This document shows positions 46,049 through 59,179 of a DNA stretch of 64,000 nt, one piece after another. Made by a program: the position numbers and the translations under genes. Within the stretch, counting starts at the first letter, position 1. Each line of letters begins with the position of its first letter. Below the pieces are notes generated by a model. It was not told the DNA's origin, did no database searches, and worked only from the letters and a program-made list of their open reading frames with translations. Source of the DNA: Zymoseptoria tritici IPO323 (lineage: Eukaryota; Ascomycota; Dothideomycetes; Mycosphaerellales; Mycosphaerellaceae). Where the stretch lies: positions 496,001 to 560,000 of the forward strand of contig NC_018213.1 in assembly GCF_000219625.1 (NCBI RefSeq), in the 5' to 3' direction.

Positions 46049-47772
46049 ATGGCAGGGCCAGCAACAGCGTCGACCGCGAGTCCAGCAGCTTCGGACACAA
46101 TGCCTGAGCGTCTGCCCAAGCACATCCGTGCTGTCAACGATTCGAAGACGTACAAGGTTCACGAGCGAACATTGATCATCTGTCTGGACGGCACCGGCGA
46201 TAAATTCGATGCGGACAACAGCAACATCGTCCATCTGGTCGGCTGCTTGAAGAAGGACGACCCAACTCAAGTAACTTACTACCAGACTGGCATTGGCACG
46301 TACGATGGCGGAGGCTTGAGTAATGGTTTCAATGCCTCTCTGGACATGGCCGTCGGTAGCGGTCTTGGAGTGCATATCCGGGATGCGTACAAGTTCCTCA
46401 TGCAAGCCTACAACGAAGGCGATAAAATCTGTCTCTTTGGCTTCAGTAGAGGGGCCTACACGGCGAGATGTCTCGCAGGTCAGTAGTTCATGCCAGTACA
46501 ACTGGACAGACACTCACACAGAAACACGACAGGCATGATCCACAAAGTCGGACTTCTCCCTGCCCACAATGTCGCCCAGGTAGAATTTGCATATCAATTC
46601 TACAAGGACGACTCCGCCGAGGGATGGAAGATGTCGCGCGATTTCAAGCGCACATTCTGCATCGAGGTCAACGTCCACTTCATCGGCGTGTTCGACTCTG
46701 TCGCCAGCGTGGGATTCATCCCGAGGAAGCTTCCGCTCAGCGCGACTCCCACCAACAAGCCTCTTTATTTTCGGCACGCCATCGGTCTGGACGAGCGAAG
46801 AGCGAAGTTCAAGGTCTCTCGATACCAGTTTCGGGAAAGTGTCGAGTCACAAGAGCCTGGAGGCGAAGACAAGTGGAAGGTCGCCGCCCTGCATGAGCAG
46901 TCTGTCAAGCAGCCGATCAAGCAGTCGGGCGCCAATACAGGGGCCGAATTCAACGGAACTCCTGCCAATGGTTCGGCACACCCCGGAAAACGGCATCAAC
47001 CTGTGACGGCGCAGACTGACAGTCTGGAGGTATGGTTTGCAGGTTGTCATGCTGACGTTGGAGGAGGTGCGGTCAAGAATGAGGTCCGCCACAAGCTATC
47101 GCAGATACCGCTTCGATGGATGATTCGGCAATGCTTTGAATGCGACACCGGAATCATCTTCAACACCCATCGGCTCGCGGAGGAGGGATTGGATGTCCAC
47201 ACATTGTGGTAAGCCTTTTCTGAATATCCCCGATTTGTCAACGACATCCGCTGACCAAGCTGCCGTTCGCTTATAGGCCTCGATACATTGCTTTGGGACG
47301 GCCCACCGCACCGCCACCGAAGCACCTCATGGAGAAGTACAGGGCCGGCGAGATTGGCCCGATCAGTAGGAGGACCACGGCATTGGAGGATGTAGGCGAA
47401 GACGACAACGATGACCGTGACGAAGGCTCGTTCCAGTTGAGAATCTGGGAAGACGACGAAAAGCAAGTCCTCACGAATCTTTACACGCCGGAGCAGACGG
47501 AGGACTTCTTTGATGCCATATCACCCTTGAACGACCAGCTAAAGGATGCTAAGGGATGGTGGGCGCTTGAACTGTGGCCGATAAAGGTGAGGGTGCAACC
47601 AGAGGGATCCGAACAGTGGGTGAAGAAGGTACGGATGAATCTCGGTCGATATCGTCCTGCGCAAGAGCTGGCACCCAATCTGCACTGGACGGTACAGCAG
47701 AGGATGGAGGAGAAAGGATACCAGGTGAAGACGCGGACCAGCAAGAACGCGAAGTGGAGGATCGTGGTGTGA
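46049..47772 (+). CDS. DUF2235 alpha/beta-hydrolase domain protein
   Basis: Three exons: 46049-46478, 46533-47208, 47277-47772, giving 533 residues. Intron ends are GTCAGT/CAG and GTAAGC/TAG, frame kept. The DUF2235 pattern is complete: LIICLDGTGDKFD near residue 43, YYQTGIGTYDG, the nucleophile loop GFSRGAYTAR (Ser near residue 135), HFIGVFDSVASVG (Asp) and WFAGCHADVGGG (His). These give a Ser-Asp-His triad. Relatives include fungal proteins of unknown role and the bacterial Tle1 phospholipases, so lipid hydrolysis is plausible but unproven here. There is no signal peptide or membrane segment. The C-terminal 170 residues are charged and lack a known domain. It lies about 330 bases ahead of the deubiquitinase gene on the same strand. 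Confidence 0.88.
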
Positions 47773-48100
47773 GTGATGGCTGAAGTATGTCGGGTCCATA
47801 TTCTGGCATATCGATTCTGAGAGGCTGTACCTTGTGGGCAATGGCGCGAAGGCACATGTCAAACGTACTAGACGCGGCAGACGAGATGGAAGTGAATCAA
47901 TATCGTTGTCGTTGTGATGGAAGGGAAGGGAAAGGACAGGGCAGGTGACGCGTTTTCAGGTACAAGCGGGGGGGAGCTCGACCAAACACATGAACTTGCG
48001 CCAGGATCTGTGGGACAGCTACAACTTTTTGTTCATCTTCCATCCTCTTTCCTCCATTCTCAAACATCCTCTTAAAATCACAGTCGTCCTCACCGCCAAC

Positions 48101-50494
48101 ATGGCATCCTGTCCGCACGTTTCCTCCGCGGCTCTTCAACCTCCACGCCCCTCACAGTCCGTCTATCGAGAAGACTGCACTCTGTGCTTCGACGGCGCCG
48201 ATGATCCCGCTGGCCTAGACGTCTGTCTGCATTGCTTCAACGGCGGGTGCGCAGGCGAGAGAGTACACGGACGACTTCATGCTCAACAATTCCAACATCC
48301 GCTTGCCGTCAACATCACTCGCACCCGCAAACGCAAGCAGCGTGACGATGGCGAACCCGCAGCCAAGATCAGCAAACTCGAGATCATTGCAGAGACCGAT
48401 GCCGATCGATACGATACAAAGACGGAAGTGAAGTGCTTCGAGTGTGGCGTGGAAGGAATCGACACGGCCGGCAACATTGGCGAAGTCGTACAAGGCGTGC
48501 TGAAGGCGAACACTTTCGCGCAAGAGCAAGAAGTCAAGGCATGGCAGCTGGAGATGGAGACTTGCGAGCATGTGCTTTGTCTGGAGCAAGAGTCAGGACG
48601 TATAATTGCTAGTGGCGATCTGGGACAATGTCAGGGCTGCGAGCTGAAGGAGAACCTCTGGCTCTGTTTGACCTGTGGCAACCTGGGCTGTGGACGACAA
48701 CAAATGGGCGGACTGCCTGGTAACTCACACGCGCGACTTCACGGTGATGCTACTGGTCATCCGGTGGCTGTCAAGCTTGGGAGCATCAGCGCTGAGGGAC
48801 ATGCAGACATTTACTGCTATACCTGTGACGAAGAGCGTTTGGATCCTGAGCTGGTGGCTCATCTGGCAAATTGGGGCATCGATCTGACTGGACGTGTCAA
48901 GACGGAGAAGACGCTGGGAGAGATGCAGCTGGAGCACAACCTGTCATACGAATTCAGCATGCTTGGGGCGGATGGTAAGCAGCTCAAGCCCATGTTCGGT
49001 CCTGGCTTGACTGGACTGAGCAACCTGGGCAACAGCTGCTACCTCGCATCCATCTTGCAGTCGCTCTTCGCCATGCCGGAGTTCTCCAAGCGATACTACC
49101 GACCCGATGAGCCTCTACCACCTCTCACAGAGCCAGCGGCCGACTTGGAAGTCCAACTACGCAAACTTGCGGATGGCCTACTTTCTGGCCGCTACAGCAA
49201 ACCGGACTCTCGCATCGCATCTGAGAATCCAGACGAAGTGGCACACCAAAAAGGGCTGGCGCCTGCGATGCTCAAACATCTCATCGGTCGTGGGCATGCC
49301 GAATTTGGTACCATGCAGCAGCAAGATGCGTTTGAGCTGCTACTGCATCTGCTGAAGCTCATTTCTCGCTCCCAGCAAAGCGCGCGGAGCCAGTACAAGG
49401 ACATATGCGACCCTGTGGACTCATTCCGATTCTACATGGAGCAGAGATTGCAATGTCTGCAATGCAAGAAGGTGCGCTACCGTCAGGATGAGATGGAGAA
49501 CATCTCAGTGGCAGTGCCGATCAAGCGACTTCCTCAGGATGTAGACATGACCGGCGACTCGAACGAGAAGAAAGAGCAGTTCGAATCAGTCACACTCAAG
49601 CAATGTCTTGATGACTTCACCGCACCTGAAGTCGTTGAGCTCACTTGCAATGGCTGCGGGAGTAAAGGTTTCACCAAACAAACTCTTTTCAAGACCTTTC
49701 CGACCATCCTCGCGGTCAATGCGAGACGGTTTGAGATTGTCAACTGGGTTCCCACCAAACAAGATGTGCCTGTCATCGTTGGTGATGAGATTTTCGACAT
49801 GGAATCCTACCGCAGCAAGGGCAAACAAGACGACGAGGAGGCACTTCCAGAGGACAAGGCTGCCGCCGTTGGTGGAAGCAGTGCATTTTCGCCGAATGAA
49901 GCCGCATTGGAGATGCTGATGAGCATGGGCTTCCCGCGTGTGCGCTGCGAGAAAGCGCTGCATGCCACGGGCAATGCGGACGCAGAGGCAGCGGCTGGGT
50001 GGTTGTTCGAGCACATGGATGATGCGGATATCGATATCCCGATAGATGCTGGAAATGCCGGAGGTGCAAGTGCTGCTGGTGGTGGTGCCATCGACCCAGA
50101 AGCGATCGAGAATCTGGGCAATATGGGATTCTCCGCTCCTCAAGCTCGACAGGCATTGAAGGAGACCGGCGGCGACATGGAGCGTGCTGTCGACTGGCTC
50201 TTCTCACATCCCGATGCTGTTGGCGACTTTGGCGAAGACGACAATGCTGCTGCTGCCGGGACGCCTGAAGCTCCACAACAGATTGAGGTCGAAGACACGA
50301 AACCTGCAAAGTTCTCCCTGAGCAGTATTGTCTGTCACAAGGGCTCTAGCATCCATGCGGGACATTATGTAGCGTTTGTGAAGAAGCAGGAAGGCTGGGT
50401 GTTATTCAATGATGAGAAGGTTGCATTGGGCGGAGATGTCGACGAGATGAAGAAGTTTGCATACGTCTACTTCTTCAGGAGAGAGGGCGCGTGA
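48101..50494 (+). CDS. ubp14: Ubiquitin C-terminal hydrolase, Ubp14/USP5 (isopeptidase T) type
   Basis: Single exon, 797 residues from the ATG at 48101 (CCAACATGG); the frame is open further upstream, but that part looks like leader. Domain order is that of USP5: an N-terminal variant zinc finger (Cys pairs CTLC, CLHC, about residues 26-60), the ZnF-UBP that reads the free ubiquitin C-terminus (about 160-260, [12 protein letters not shown] and GHPVAVKL), the catalytic Cys box [13 protein letters not shown] (Cys313), two UBA domains inserted in the catalytic domain (about 600-640 and 665-705) and the His box IHAGHYVAF (His755). It disassembles unanchored polyubiquitin chains to recycle ubiquitin in cytosol and nucleus. 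All catalytic residues are present and the length is normal. Confidence 0.95.
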   Translation: MASCPHVSSAALQPPRPSQSVYREDCTLCFDGADDPAGLDVCLHCFNGGCAGERVHGRLHAQQFQHPLAVNITRTRKRKQRDDGEPAAKISKLEIIAETDADRYDTKTEVKCFECGVEGIDTAGNIGEVVQGVLKANTFAQEQEVKAWQLEMETCEHVLCLEQESGRIIASGDLGQCQGCELKENLWLCLTCGNLGCGRQQMGGLPGNSHARLHGDATGHPVAVKLGSISAEGHADIYCYTCDEERLDPELVAHLANWGIDLTGRVKTEKTLGEMQLEHNLSYEFSMLGADGKQLKPMFGPGLTGLSNLGNSCYLASILQSLFAMPEFSKRYYRPDEPLPPLTEPAADLEVQLRKLADGLLSGRYSKPDSRIASENPDEVAHQKGLAPAMLKHLIGRGHAEFGTMQQQDAFELLLHLLKLISRSQQSARSQYKDICDPVDSFRFYMEQRLQCLQCKKVRYRQDEMENISVAVPIKRLPQDVDMTGDSNEKKEQFESVTLKQCLDDFTAPEVVELTCNGCGSKGFTKQTLFKTFPTILAVNARRFEIVNWVPTKQDVPVIVGDEIFDMESYRSKGKQDDEEALPEDKAAAVGGSSAFSPNEAALEMLMSMGFPRVRCEKALHATGNADAEAAAGWLFEHMDDADIDIPIDAGNAGGASAAGGGAIDPEAIENLGNMGFSAPQARQALKETGGDMERAVDWLFSHPDAVGDFGEDDNAAAAGTPEAPQQIEVEDTKPAKFSLSSIVCHKGSSIHAGHYVAFVKKQEGWVLFNDEKVALGGDVDEMKKFAYVYFFRREGA

Positions 50495-51529
50495 TTTCGA
50501 TGATGACGACAGCAACGATGACACATGAGACGACGATTTGTGGTGGTGAGCGTGGATTTGCATGGCATGGAGACGGGACAATGGGCTGCATGGGAGGTTG
50601 CCTTGCTTGTTGCATAAATTCGCATTGCCTTGCGTGGTAGGAGAGAAGTCGCTGTCCCAGTCACGGAGTCCGATGCTCTGGCTGACATCCATTACAAAAT
50701 AGAGAAGAGCCCTCGCTACAAGCAGTCTCGCACCAGTTTCTGAGATCATTGGGTCGCCAAGACATCGTCGTTCATCGCCCATGCTCATCGCATTAACCAC
50801 AGCACAGCCGCTCTAGGAATTTCTATTTCTGCAAGGCCTTGCAATCTTGGCGTCTAGGACTGCAACGTCCAGCAAAAGTTATCAAGCACATGACCAGACA
50901 CGCATCTTGTCAGCCCAGCCGCGAAAGCCTCGAACCTCACGTCATCCTTTCGGTGCTCAGCGCTGACAAGAAGTTCCGGACAAGGATTCGTCCTCTTGGC
51001 TTTCCTCCCCAATCCCTGGAAGATCCCTCGAGGCTTAGGATGACAAGCACCGTGACAACCAATGGCACATCGCTTTGCTGGCGACAACGTGTCGAAGTGT
51101 GGCTGCATTGCAGGTGATCGATAGGATGCCCCCAGTCAGCGATTTCCAGCAGCCGCGAAACTGGGATGTCCATCACTCACCTCACCCGACCATGTGGTGC
51201 ACTGCCAGACTTGGCGTCTACGTGAACAGATTCGGCTCTGGCGGCTGCGGACGTGACAATCTGAGCGTTGTCGTGGCCGCGATGGTCGCAAGGCTTGGAA
51301 GTCGTGTTTCAAGCCCTTCGCCAGCTGTACTGCTTCGCGGCGTGCGTCACCCGTGGTGAGTTGTGGTAGGGATGGATGAGATCGTCGTGTCGTCCATAAG
51401 GGAGCATAAGTACATCGAAGAGCGACGGTCGTTTCATCGCTCCATTTCCATCATCTCAGCAACCTCAGACATCAAGGCTTCACCAAATCTCTCGCTTTTC
51501 AACAACACCTGTTTCATAAGAAATTCAAC
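50495..51529. other. Intergenic region, no gene recognised
   Basis: Contains the Ubp14 3' flank and the promoter and leader of the four-TM gene. Open frames are short and domain-free. The last 100 bases are CA-rich leader. Confidence 0.4.
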
Positions 51530-52121
51530 ATGGCTATCAAGGGCGGTCTGTTACGTCTGGTCAAGATCGGCTGCTACCTCGTAGCCTTCTGCTGTGCATC
51601 GGTCATCACCGGAGCCTTTGCCTGGGTGAGTCTACCACACAGAGCACAAACGACCGTGAACAACCTCTGACAAACATCCCAGTTCTGCGTCGACCGCGAT
51701 GAATTCGAAGACCGCAACCTCGCATCCCTCGTCATCGGAGCCGTCACCATGTTCTACACCCTCGTCGCCGCACTCTTCACCTGCTGCACCGCTGGCATCT
51801 CCTTCTTCGCCGTCATCAGCATCTTCTTGGACATCGTCTTCGCGGCCTTGATGATCGCCGTGGCCGCCATCAACAGCTCTGCAACGAATGGCTGCGACAG
51901 ACGGCCGTATCCTCGCATCATCTACAGAGGATCTCGGCTCATGGATTGCGAACTTTTCGTGGCTGCTTTCGCCGTGGCCATCGTCGCGATCTTCATGTTC
52001 ATTGTGACTGCGGTCACTCAGGTGCTCATTCGAGGACACAGCCGAAAGACTCACGTCAGCAAGGGTAAGTCTGGTGGAAGACTTGACATGGCTTGATTGA
52101 GTCTGACGGATTGCAGCTTAA
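51530..52121 (+). CDS. Four-transmembrane protein, MARVEL-like
   Basis: Proposed exons 51530-51625, 51683-52064 and a tiny last exon 52117-52121, giving 160 residues. The first intron starts GTGAGT and ends CCCAG. The second starts GTAAGT, has CTGAC and ends TTGCAG, adding one Ala and the stop. If the second intron is retained, the frame runs to 52096 and the protein is 169 residues. Four hydrophobic segments lie at about residues 9-33, 43-65, 67-93 and 121-147, with a Cys-rich second segment (FTCCTAG) and an extracellular or luminal loop holding CDRR and a second Cys. The layout is that of small fungal MARVEL-domain or tetraspan membrane proteins. Function unknown. Convergent with the chitinase. 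Confidence 0.78.
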
Positions 52122-52335
52122 ACCGGCGCCTTCCAAAGGCATCATGAAAGGAACGACCAGAGGACGAAACGGCGGCAACATGCAATGTATATCATCATGA
52201 GTTTATTGGAGGCATCGCAGTGCAGGAGTTATCAGTGCAGACCGGGAGTCAGTGCAAGCAAGCATGGTTCGAATTAAAATTAAATTAATCTGAGATCTTT
52301 GATCACAAGAACAAAGACCAGCCCAGTCTCACAAT

Positions 52336-53897
52336 CTACGGCATTCCCGCCCTCACGTTATCCCACTTGCTATACGGATAGCTCAGCACATTCTGCGTCG
52401 TGTCTCTCTGCGTAATGACATTCGTGAACGCCGCGATCAAGCTCCTCGAATCCGTAGCGGCGAAGTCACCGTTTCCTTCCCACCACATGCCTCCTCCCAG
52501 ACCTCTGCTTGTAACGTAATTAGCCTTGGCTCGGGTGATTTGAGGCGTGTCGAAGGAGATGAGCATTTTGGAGCTGCTGTCGTAGCTCCATGATGCGATG
52601 GCTTGTGTATCGGTGTAAATTTTGAAGGTGCTGCTTGAGCCGGATGCTGGAATTGCCTATGTCGTAAGTTAGTCACTGCGTGTAACGTTGAGAATGATGT
52701 CAAACATTTCGAGCATACCTTGTAATCCCAAATACCAGCCTCCCACGACCCAGTACTTCCAGTGCCGCTGAAAGCCTTGCCAGGAGCGGTGGCCTGCGCG
52801 AACTGCCTTCCGTAAAGCGGCATTCCCAAGATCATCTTCCTCGCGCTAGCACCCTTGGCGATGTACTGCTTGATCACATAGTCGGAGTTGAACGGCGTGC
52901 TGGCGGAGTTGGAAGTGTTGACGAACAGGTTCGCCTGGTGACCAACGACCTTGTCCCATGGACCAGAGTAGTCGTAGGCCATAAGGTTCCACATATCCAG
53001 AACAGAGTTGAGAGCCGTGATGTTGAGAAGATTGTACTTGTCTGGACCCGCGGACACGGCGGCTGTCAGAAGGAACTGAGGCGCGCCGGAAAGCTGTTTC
53101 GAATAGCTGCTTAGCTGTGCCCTCACGGTTTGCATGAGTCTGAGATAGTTGGCGGCTTGAGTGCTGTCGCTGGGAAATTCCCAGTCGATGTCCAGCCCGT
53201 CGAAGCCGTGGTGCATCAAGAGCTGGACGGCAGATTGTGCGAACTTTGCGCGACCTGAAGCCGTGCCGGCAGGGCCTGCGAAGTTGGGGCTGTAGCTCGC
53301 GCCTCCAATGCTTAACAAGGTCTTCAATTGTCGGTTGTTCTTCTTCAACTTGTAAAGGCTGGCTAGCGAACCATAGAGGTTCTTCGTATCGCCGGAAGGA
53401 CGGCCCCTGTCAATGTCCGCCCAGTTGTCGCTGAGGTAGACCTCGCCGGTTGTGGCATTGACGTTGGCAAAGGAGTAGAGGACGTGGGTCAATTTCGAGG
53501 CTGGCAAGTTTTCGATCTGGTAGTTACGGGCGTAGATGTCCTGAAAAACTTTTAGCAGTCATCTTTCGTGATAGCAGGGGTTTCGAAGACGTGCCCAATT
53601 AGGATAGTAGAGCGTTGTTTTGTACGATGCATAGCTGTCGGCACGGGCTTGCTTCGTACTGCGTGGTATCAAGCCTCCGAATAGGCTCCCAAGCGATCCT
53701 TCCAGGAAGCCTCCGAGGGCTTTGACTGCTTCGAGAGGGATAGCCGCGGAGACCAGACCAGTGCGAGCTTGTGTCGCATTGTTGTAGTTGGTTTGTGGCA
53801 CGTTGCTGAGAGCTTGCAAAGGATTGACCTGCGCAGAAGTAGGGGACGCCAGAAGCAGCGCCGCAGCCGCGACTTGACTGGAAAGAGCGAAACGCAT
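52336..53897 (-). CDS. Secreted GH18 chitinase
   Basis: Three exons: 53897-53595, 53540-52719, 52656-52336, giving 481 residues. Residues 1-22 form a clear signal peptide (MRFALSS...SPTSAQ). A pro-like region of about 70 residues precedes the TIM barrel, which starts at TTLYYPNW. The GH18 motifs are LKTLLSIGGASYS and the catalytic DGLDIDWE at residues 215-222, with Glu222 as proton donor; MAYDYSGPWD and the late GGGMWWE are also present. It cleaves beta-1,4-N-acetylglucosamine links in chitin, for wall remodelling or nutrition. No chitin-binding module is seen. The first intron appears to use a GC donor (TGG|GCACGT); the only nearby GT choices break the frame, and the join gives PNWDIYARNYQ, the expected family sequence. 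Confidence 0.9.
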
Positions 53898-55595
53898 GCT
53901 GGAAACGAATGTGTTCGTGCAAAAGGAGGAGAAAACGACGTTGGTTAGCGATGTATATTTCTGAGCGTGCCGCCTACCTCCTCGTGGTATCTATAGTCGG
54001 TTTTCCACGTTGCCGGGCTCAAATTAGGAAACGCCACCGTGGGCAGCACTTTGCTGAGGAATGTAACATGCAACCAATCCCGATGACTGATGGCCAGACC
54101 CTCAGCCGCTCGAGGATTATAGCGTGGACGCTGGCCAACGAGCGCCGAGACATTCATTGGGCTGAAGTCTGGAAGAGATGCTGTGGTGATCTCCTGAGGG
54201 TTTTGCGAACAGATTATCCATCGCCTCGACCACAACAATTCATCAACGAACAGCGTTGCACAGCGTTGCACAGCGGGACAGCGTCAAGAGACGCTCCGAG
54301 GTCGCTGGACCGTGATCGCAAGTGGGCTGACCATTTCCGGTGGCAAGACGGCAGGCGGGCGACGCCCTCCAAGACGACAAATATTGGTTCTCGCCCAGTG
54401 GCAGGACCCTGAGGCGTGCTCGATCATCCGCTAGCGAGCGCCAATGAAGCCAAATTCCCATGTGTTTTTGCCTTGCACTCTCAGCGTCAGATCCTCTGCT
54501 GAAGAGTGGAATATATGTCCGTCTTGCGAGTCTCGAGGACCGGAGCGTGCTTCATGGAACCCGAGCAAGACTCCGTGGTGAACATCATTTTGAAGGCCGA
54601 CGATGACGGCATGTAGACCTCAAAGCCGAGCAAGTCCAGCATGCCAGACGCTATGCAGAAATTCTTTCGAGTGTATGATCCAAGAGCTGAGAGGACTGTG
54701 AAATAGCAGTCACAGTCGTAGGCGTCGTGCATAATAAGCATGCAGCTTCCAGACCATCGCACGTCGAAAGGCTCAGAAGAGATGATGTCCATCATCATTG
54801 GGAGGAAGATCGAAAGAAGCCTGAAATCGAGATCTGTCACGATTGTCGCCTGAGGCAGTCAACGCTTAGTCACCGGCCGTTGATGCCAGGAAACCCCTGT
54901 GCTTGGTCCGTCCCTCTTGACTCTTCCTCTCCTCTTGGACCAGGACCTCCAAGACCCGCTGCGGTGCGCCATCCCCGCGACCATCAGAGGGCCGATCGTC
55001 GTGGAGAAGCCGGAGCACACAGACCGCCCATGATGACATGGTGCCTGCTGAAATCGAACCGGCCAGGTCCTTGGGTGATGGACGGAGACTGTGGTTGGTC
55101 TTTCGGATCAGCGTGACTTCCGATAAATTCACTCCATTTCTCCAGTGCGGGGGAAATGTCCGCTTCGGGCCCATGATCTGCTTCGTCGGAAGGAGCGTGA
55201 AGAGAAGGAGCCGGGCTAGCGCTGTCGATCTGGCTTCGAGGAACAATATCGCTGTTTCTTCGTCAAGTTCGGCACTTTGATAGCGACTGGGGGTTGAGAA
55301 TGCTGTGAAAGCGACGAATTCCCGGGCGCGAATATTGTGCGGTGGATTGAATGCTCCTTCGCCAACCTATACCGGGTCATGCATGGTACCACTGGAAGCT
55401 ATCCAGGTCGATCATACCAAGACGTGACACTCGAGCCTAAATCGCTCGCTCGCTCTGAGGCCTTTGCGGCGGCGACGTTGAGTCTAAGAGAATAACCGTG
55501 TTTGCCGTGCGACGATCGAAGAAATCTTATGTGTACATAAGACTCAGACGAACACTTCTTGCTGATCGATCATCTTCTTATCATCGTCATCCAAG
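53898..55595. promoter_or_regulatory. Shared upstream region of the divergent chitinase and carboxylesterase genes
   Basis: About 1.7 kb without a recognisable gene. Open frames reach about 167 codons (53909-54412, plus) but have no domain. A short tandem CAGCGTTGCA repeat lies at 54251-54274. Both promoters must be in this region. Confidence 0.4.
54251..54285. repeat. Short tandem repeat, CAGCGTTGCA unit
   Basis: Two perfect 10-bp units followed by degenerate CAGCGGGA and CAGCG copies. Confidence 0.7.
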
Positions 55596-57718
<2,123 letters not shown>

Positions 57719-57952
57719 GCGAGTTTGGCCGAGCGTTCAAAGCTCGTGACAACACTTTGGGAAGGAACAGCTGTTTAATCATTTCCGTTCGAGATATGTA
57801 ATGAGATTCCGTGCTGATCTGTTATGTCTTTTGCATGGAACGCCTTCTCCCAAAAGAAAATCCCCACAACGCCATTGTGCAGCAGCCCTTTCAAGCCGAA
57901 AGTGGGTCGACGTTTGAGCAAGGTCATTGTCGTAGATGCTGGGGTCACTCTC

Positions 57953-58939
57953 CTAGCTCCCTGGACCGTCACCATCCTCCGGAGCCGCCTTCGCTTTTGC
58001 CTTCACCAGTCTCGCCTTCGACTTCGCCTTCGCCTTCACCTTCGTCTCGATCTCCTCTTCCGTATCCATCTCCTGCCCCATGTCCTTGCTGGACTGATGC
58101 CGGGCGGTCACCCGCTTTAGAAGCACACCGAGGAACATGATGAATTCACGAAGATCGACCAAGTACTCCGCATGCTTGATGGCCAACGACTCATCCGCGC
58201 TGATCTTCTCCTCGAGTAGACTGTTGAATGCCAGGTTACTTGCGACGATGCCTGCCTTATAGTAAGGGATTTTGTCGAAGGACGGGAATTTCGTGTCCGG
58301 ACGCAGCTTTTCGATGCGTTGATCGACGGCGGCGTCGAGGTTGCGGTTTTTTGCGGCTGGTCTGGGCTGTTCTTTGTCCGAGTCTTTCTTTGCTGGCACC
58401 GTTGATGCGAGAGATTGCTGCGACTCATGTTAGCCTATTCAGCTTCTTCGCATGCTATTATGCGAGCCAGAGACAACAAGACTCACAGCTGGGTGTTCTG
58501 GAACTTCTTCAAAGTCACCTCGTTCGTCTTCGCTCGTGAGTCTACGGCGTTTCCGGCCGCGCGTAGGGCCAGACCTGGGACTGAGACCATGGTCCTCCAC
58601 TGCTGTGGAGGCCTCGTGCGGCTGCTCCGACGTTGTAGCATCTCCTTCCGGCTCGCTACAGTGCACGATGTCCAGGTCATCGCTTTCTGGATCATCTGTT
58701 ACCTATTAGCGGTGCGTCGATAGAACGATGGGCACTACGATACCTTGAGATTTCTCGATCTTTTCCTTCTTGGTCGAACGCTTCTTGCCTGGGACTTTCT
58801 TGAGTGGAGTTCCATCGGTTGGAGAGTCGACAACAAGCTCATATCCGGGAACTTTTTTCACCGGCTGGATTTTGCGCGCGATGCCCTTCCTCGGTGGTGC
58901 TTCCCACTTGGATTTGCGGCCCGTAGGCTTGTCGTCCAT
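57953..58939 (-). CDS. Basic protein of unknown function
   Basis: Three exons: 58939-58744, 58695-58487, 58417-57953, giving 289 residues; frame kept across both introns, the first only 48 nt long. I do not recognise the family. The N-terminal 65 residues are Lys/Arg-rich (KKVPGKKRSTKKEK), followed by an acidic middle with TRGRKRRRLTSEDE, a likely nuclear localisation signal. The only region that looks folded is about residues 170-250: KFPSFDKIPYYKAGIVASN, then EYLVDLREFIMFLGVLLKRV, predicted helical. The C-terminus repeats KAKAKSKARL, a low-complexity basic tail. It is probably a nuclear, nucleic-acid-associated protein; that is an inference from charge only. Confidence 0.72.
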
Positions 58940-59179
58940 GTCTGCTTGACGTGGACGTCTGTGGGGGTTTCGGATGGGGAAACAAGTTGATTGATCTTGG
59001 GCGGAGAGGGCTGGGGTTTTGTGCGGCCGGATGGCCTTCGGATGCATCTCGAAAAGGAAGAGAGGTGACGAACATGAATGAATAGCCAGCGTGTCGTTGG
59101 TCTGCATCGCCTTGACTCTTGAAGTTTCGCCCATTGATGACACCTAATAACAATGGCGAAGTAACACCACACTTTTGAA

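Noticed and set aside
45700..46155. 151-codon minus-strand open frame before the DUF2235 gene
   Set aside because: Overlaps the DUF2235 leader and start, has no domain; more likely promoter sequence.
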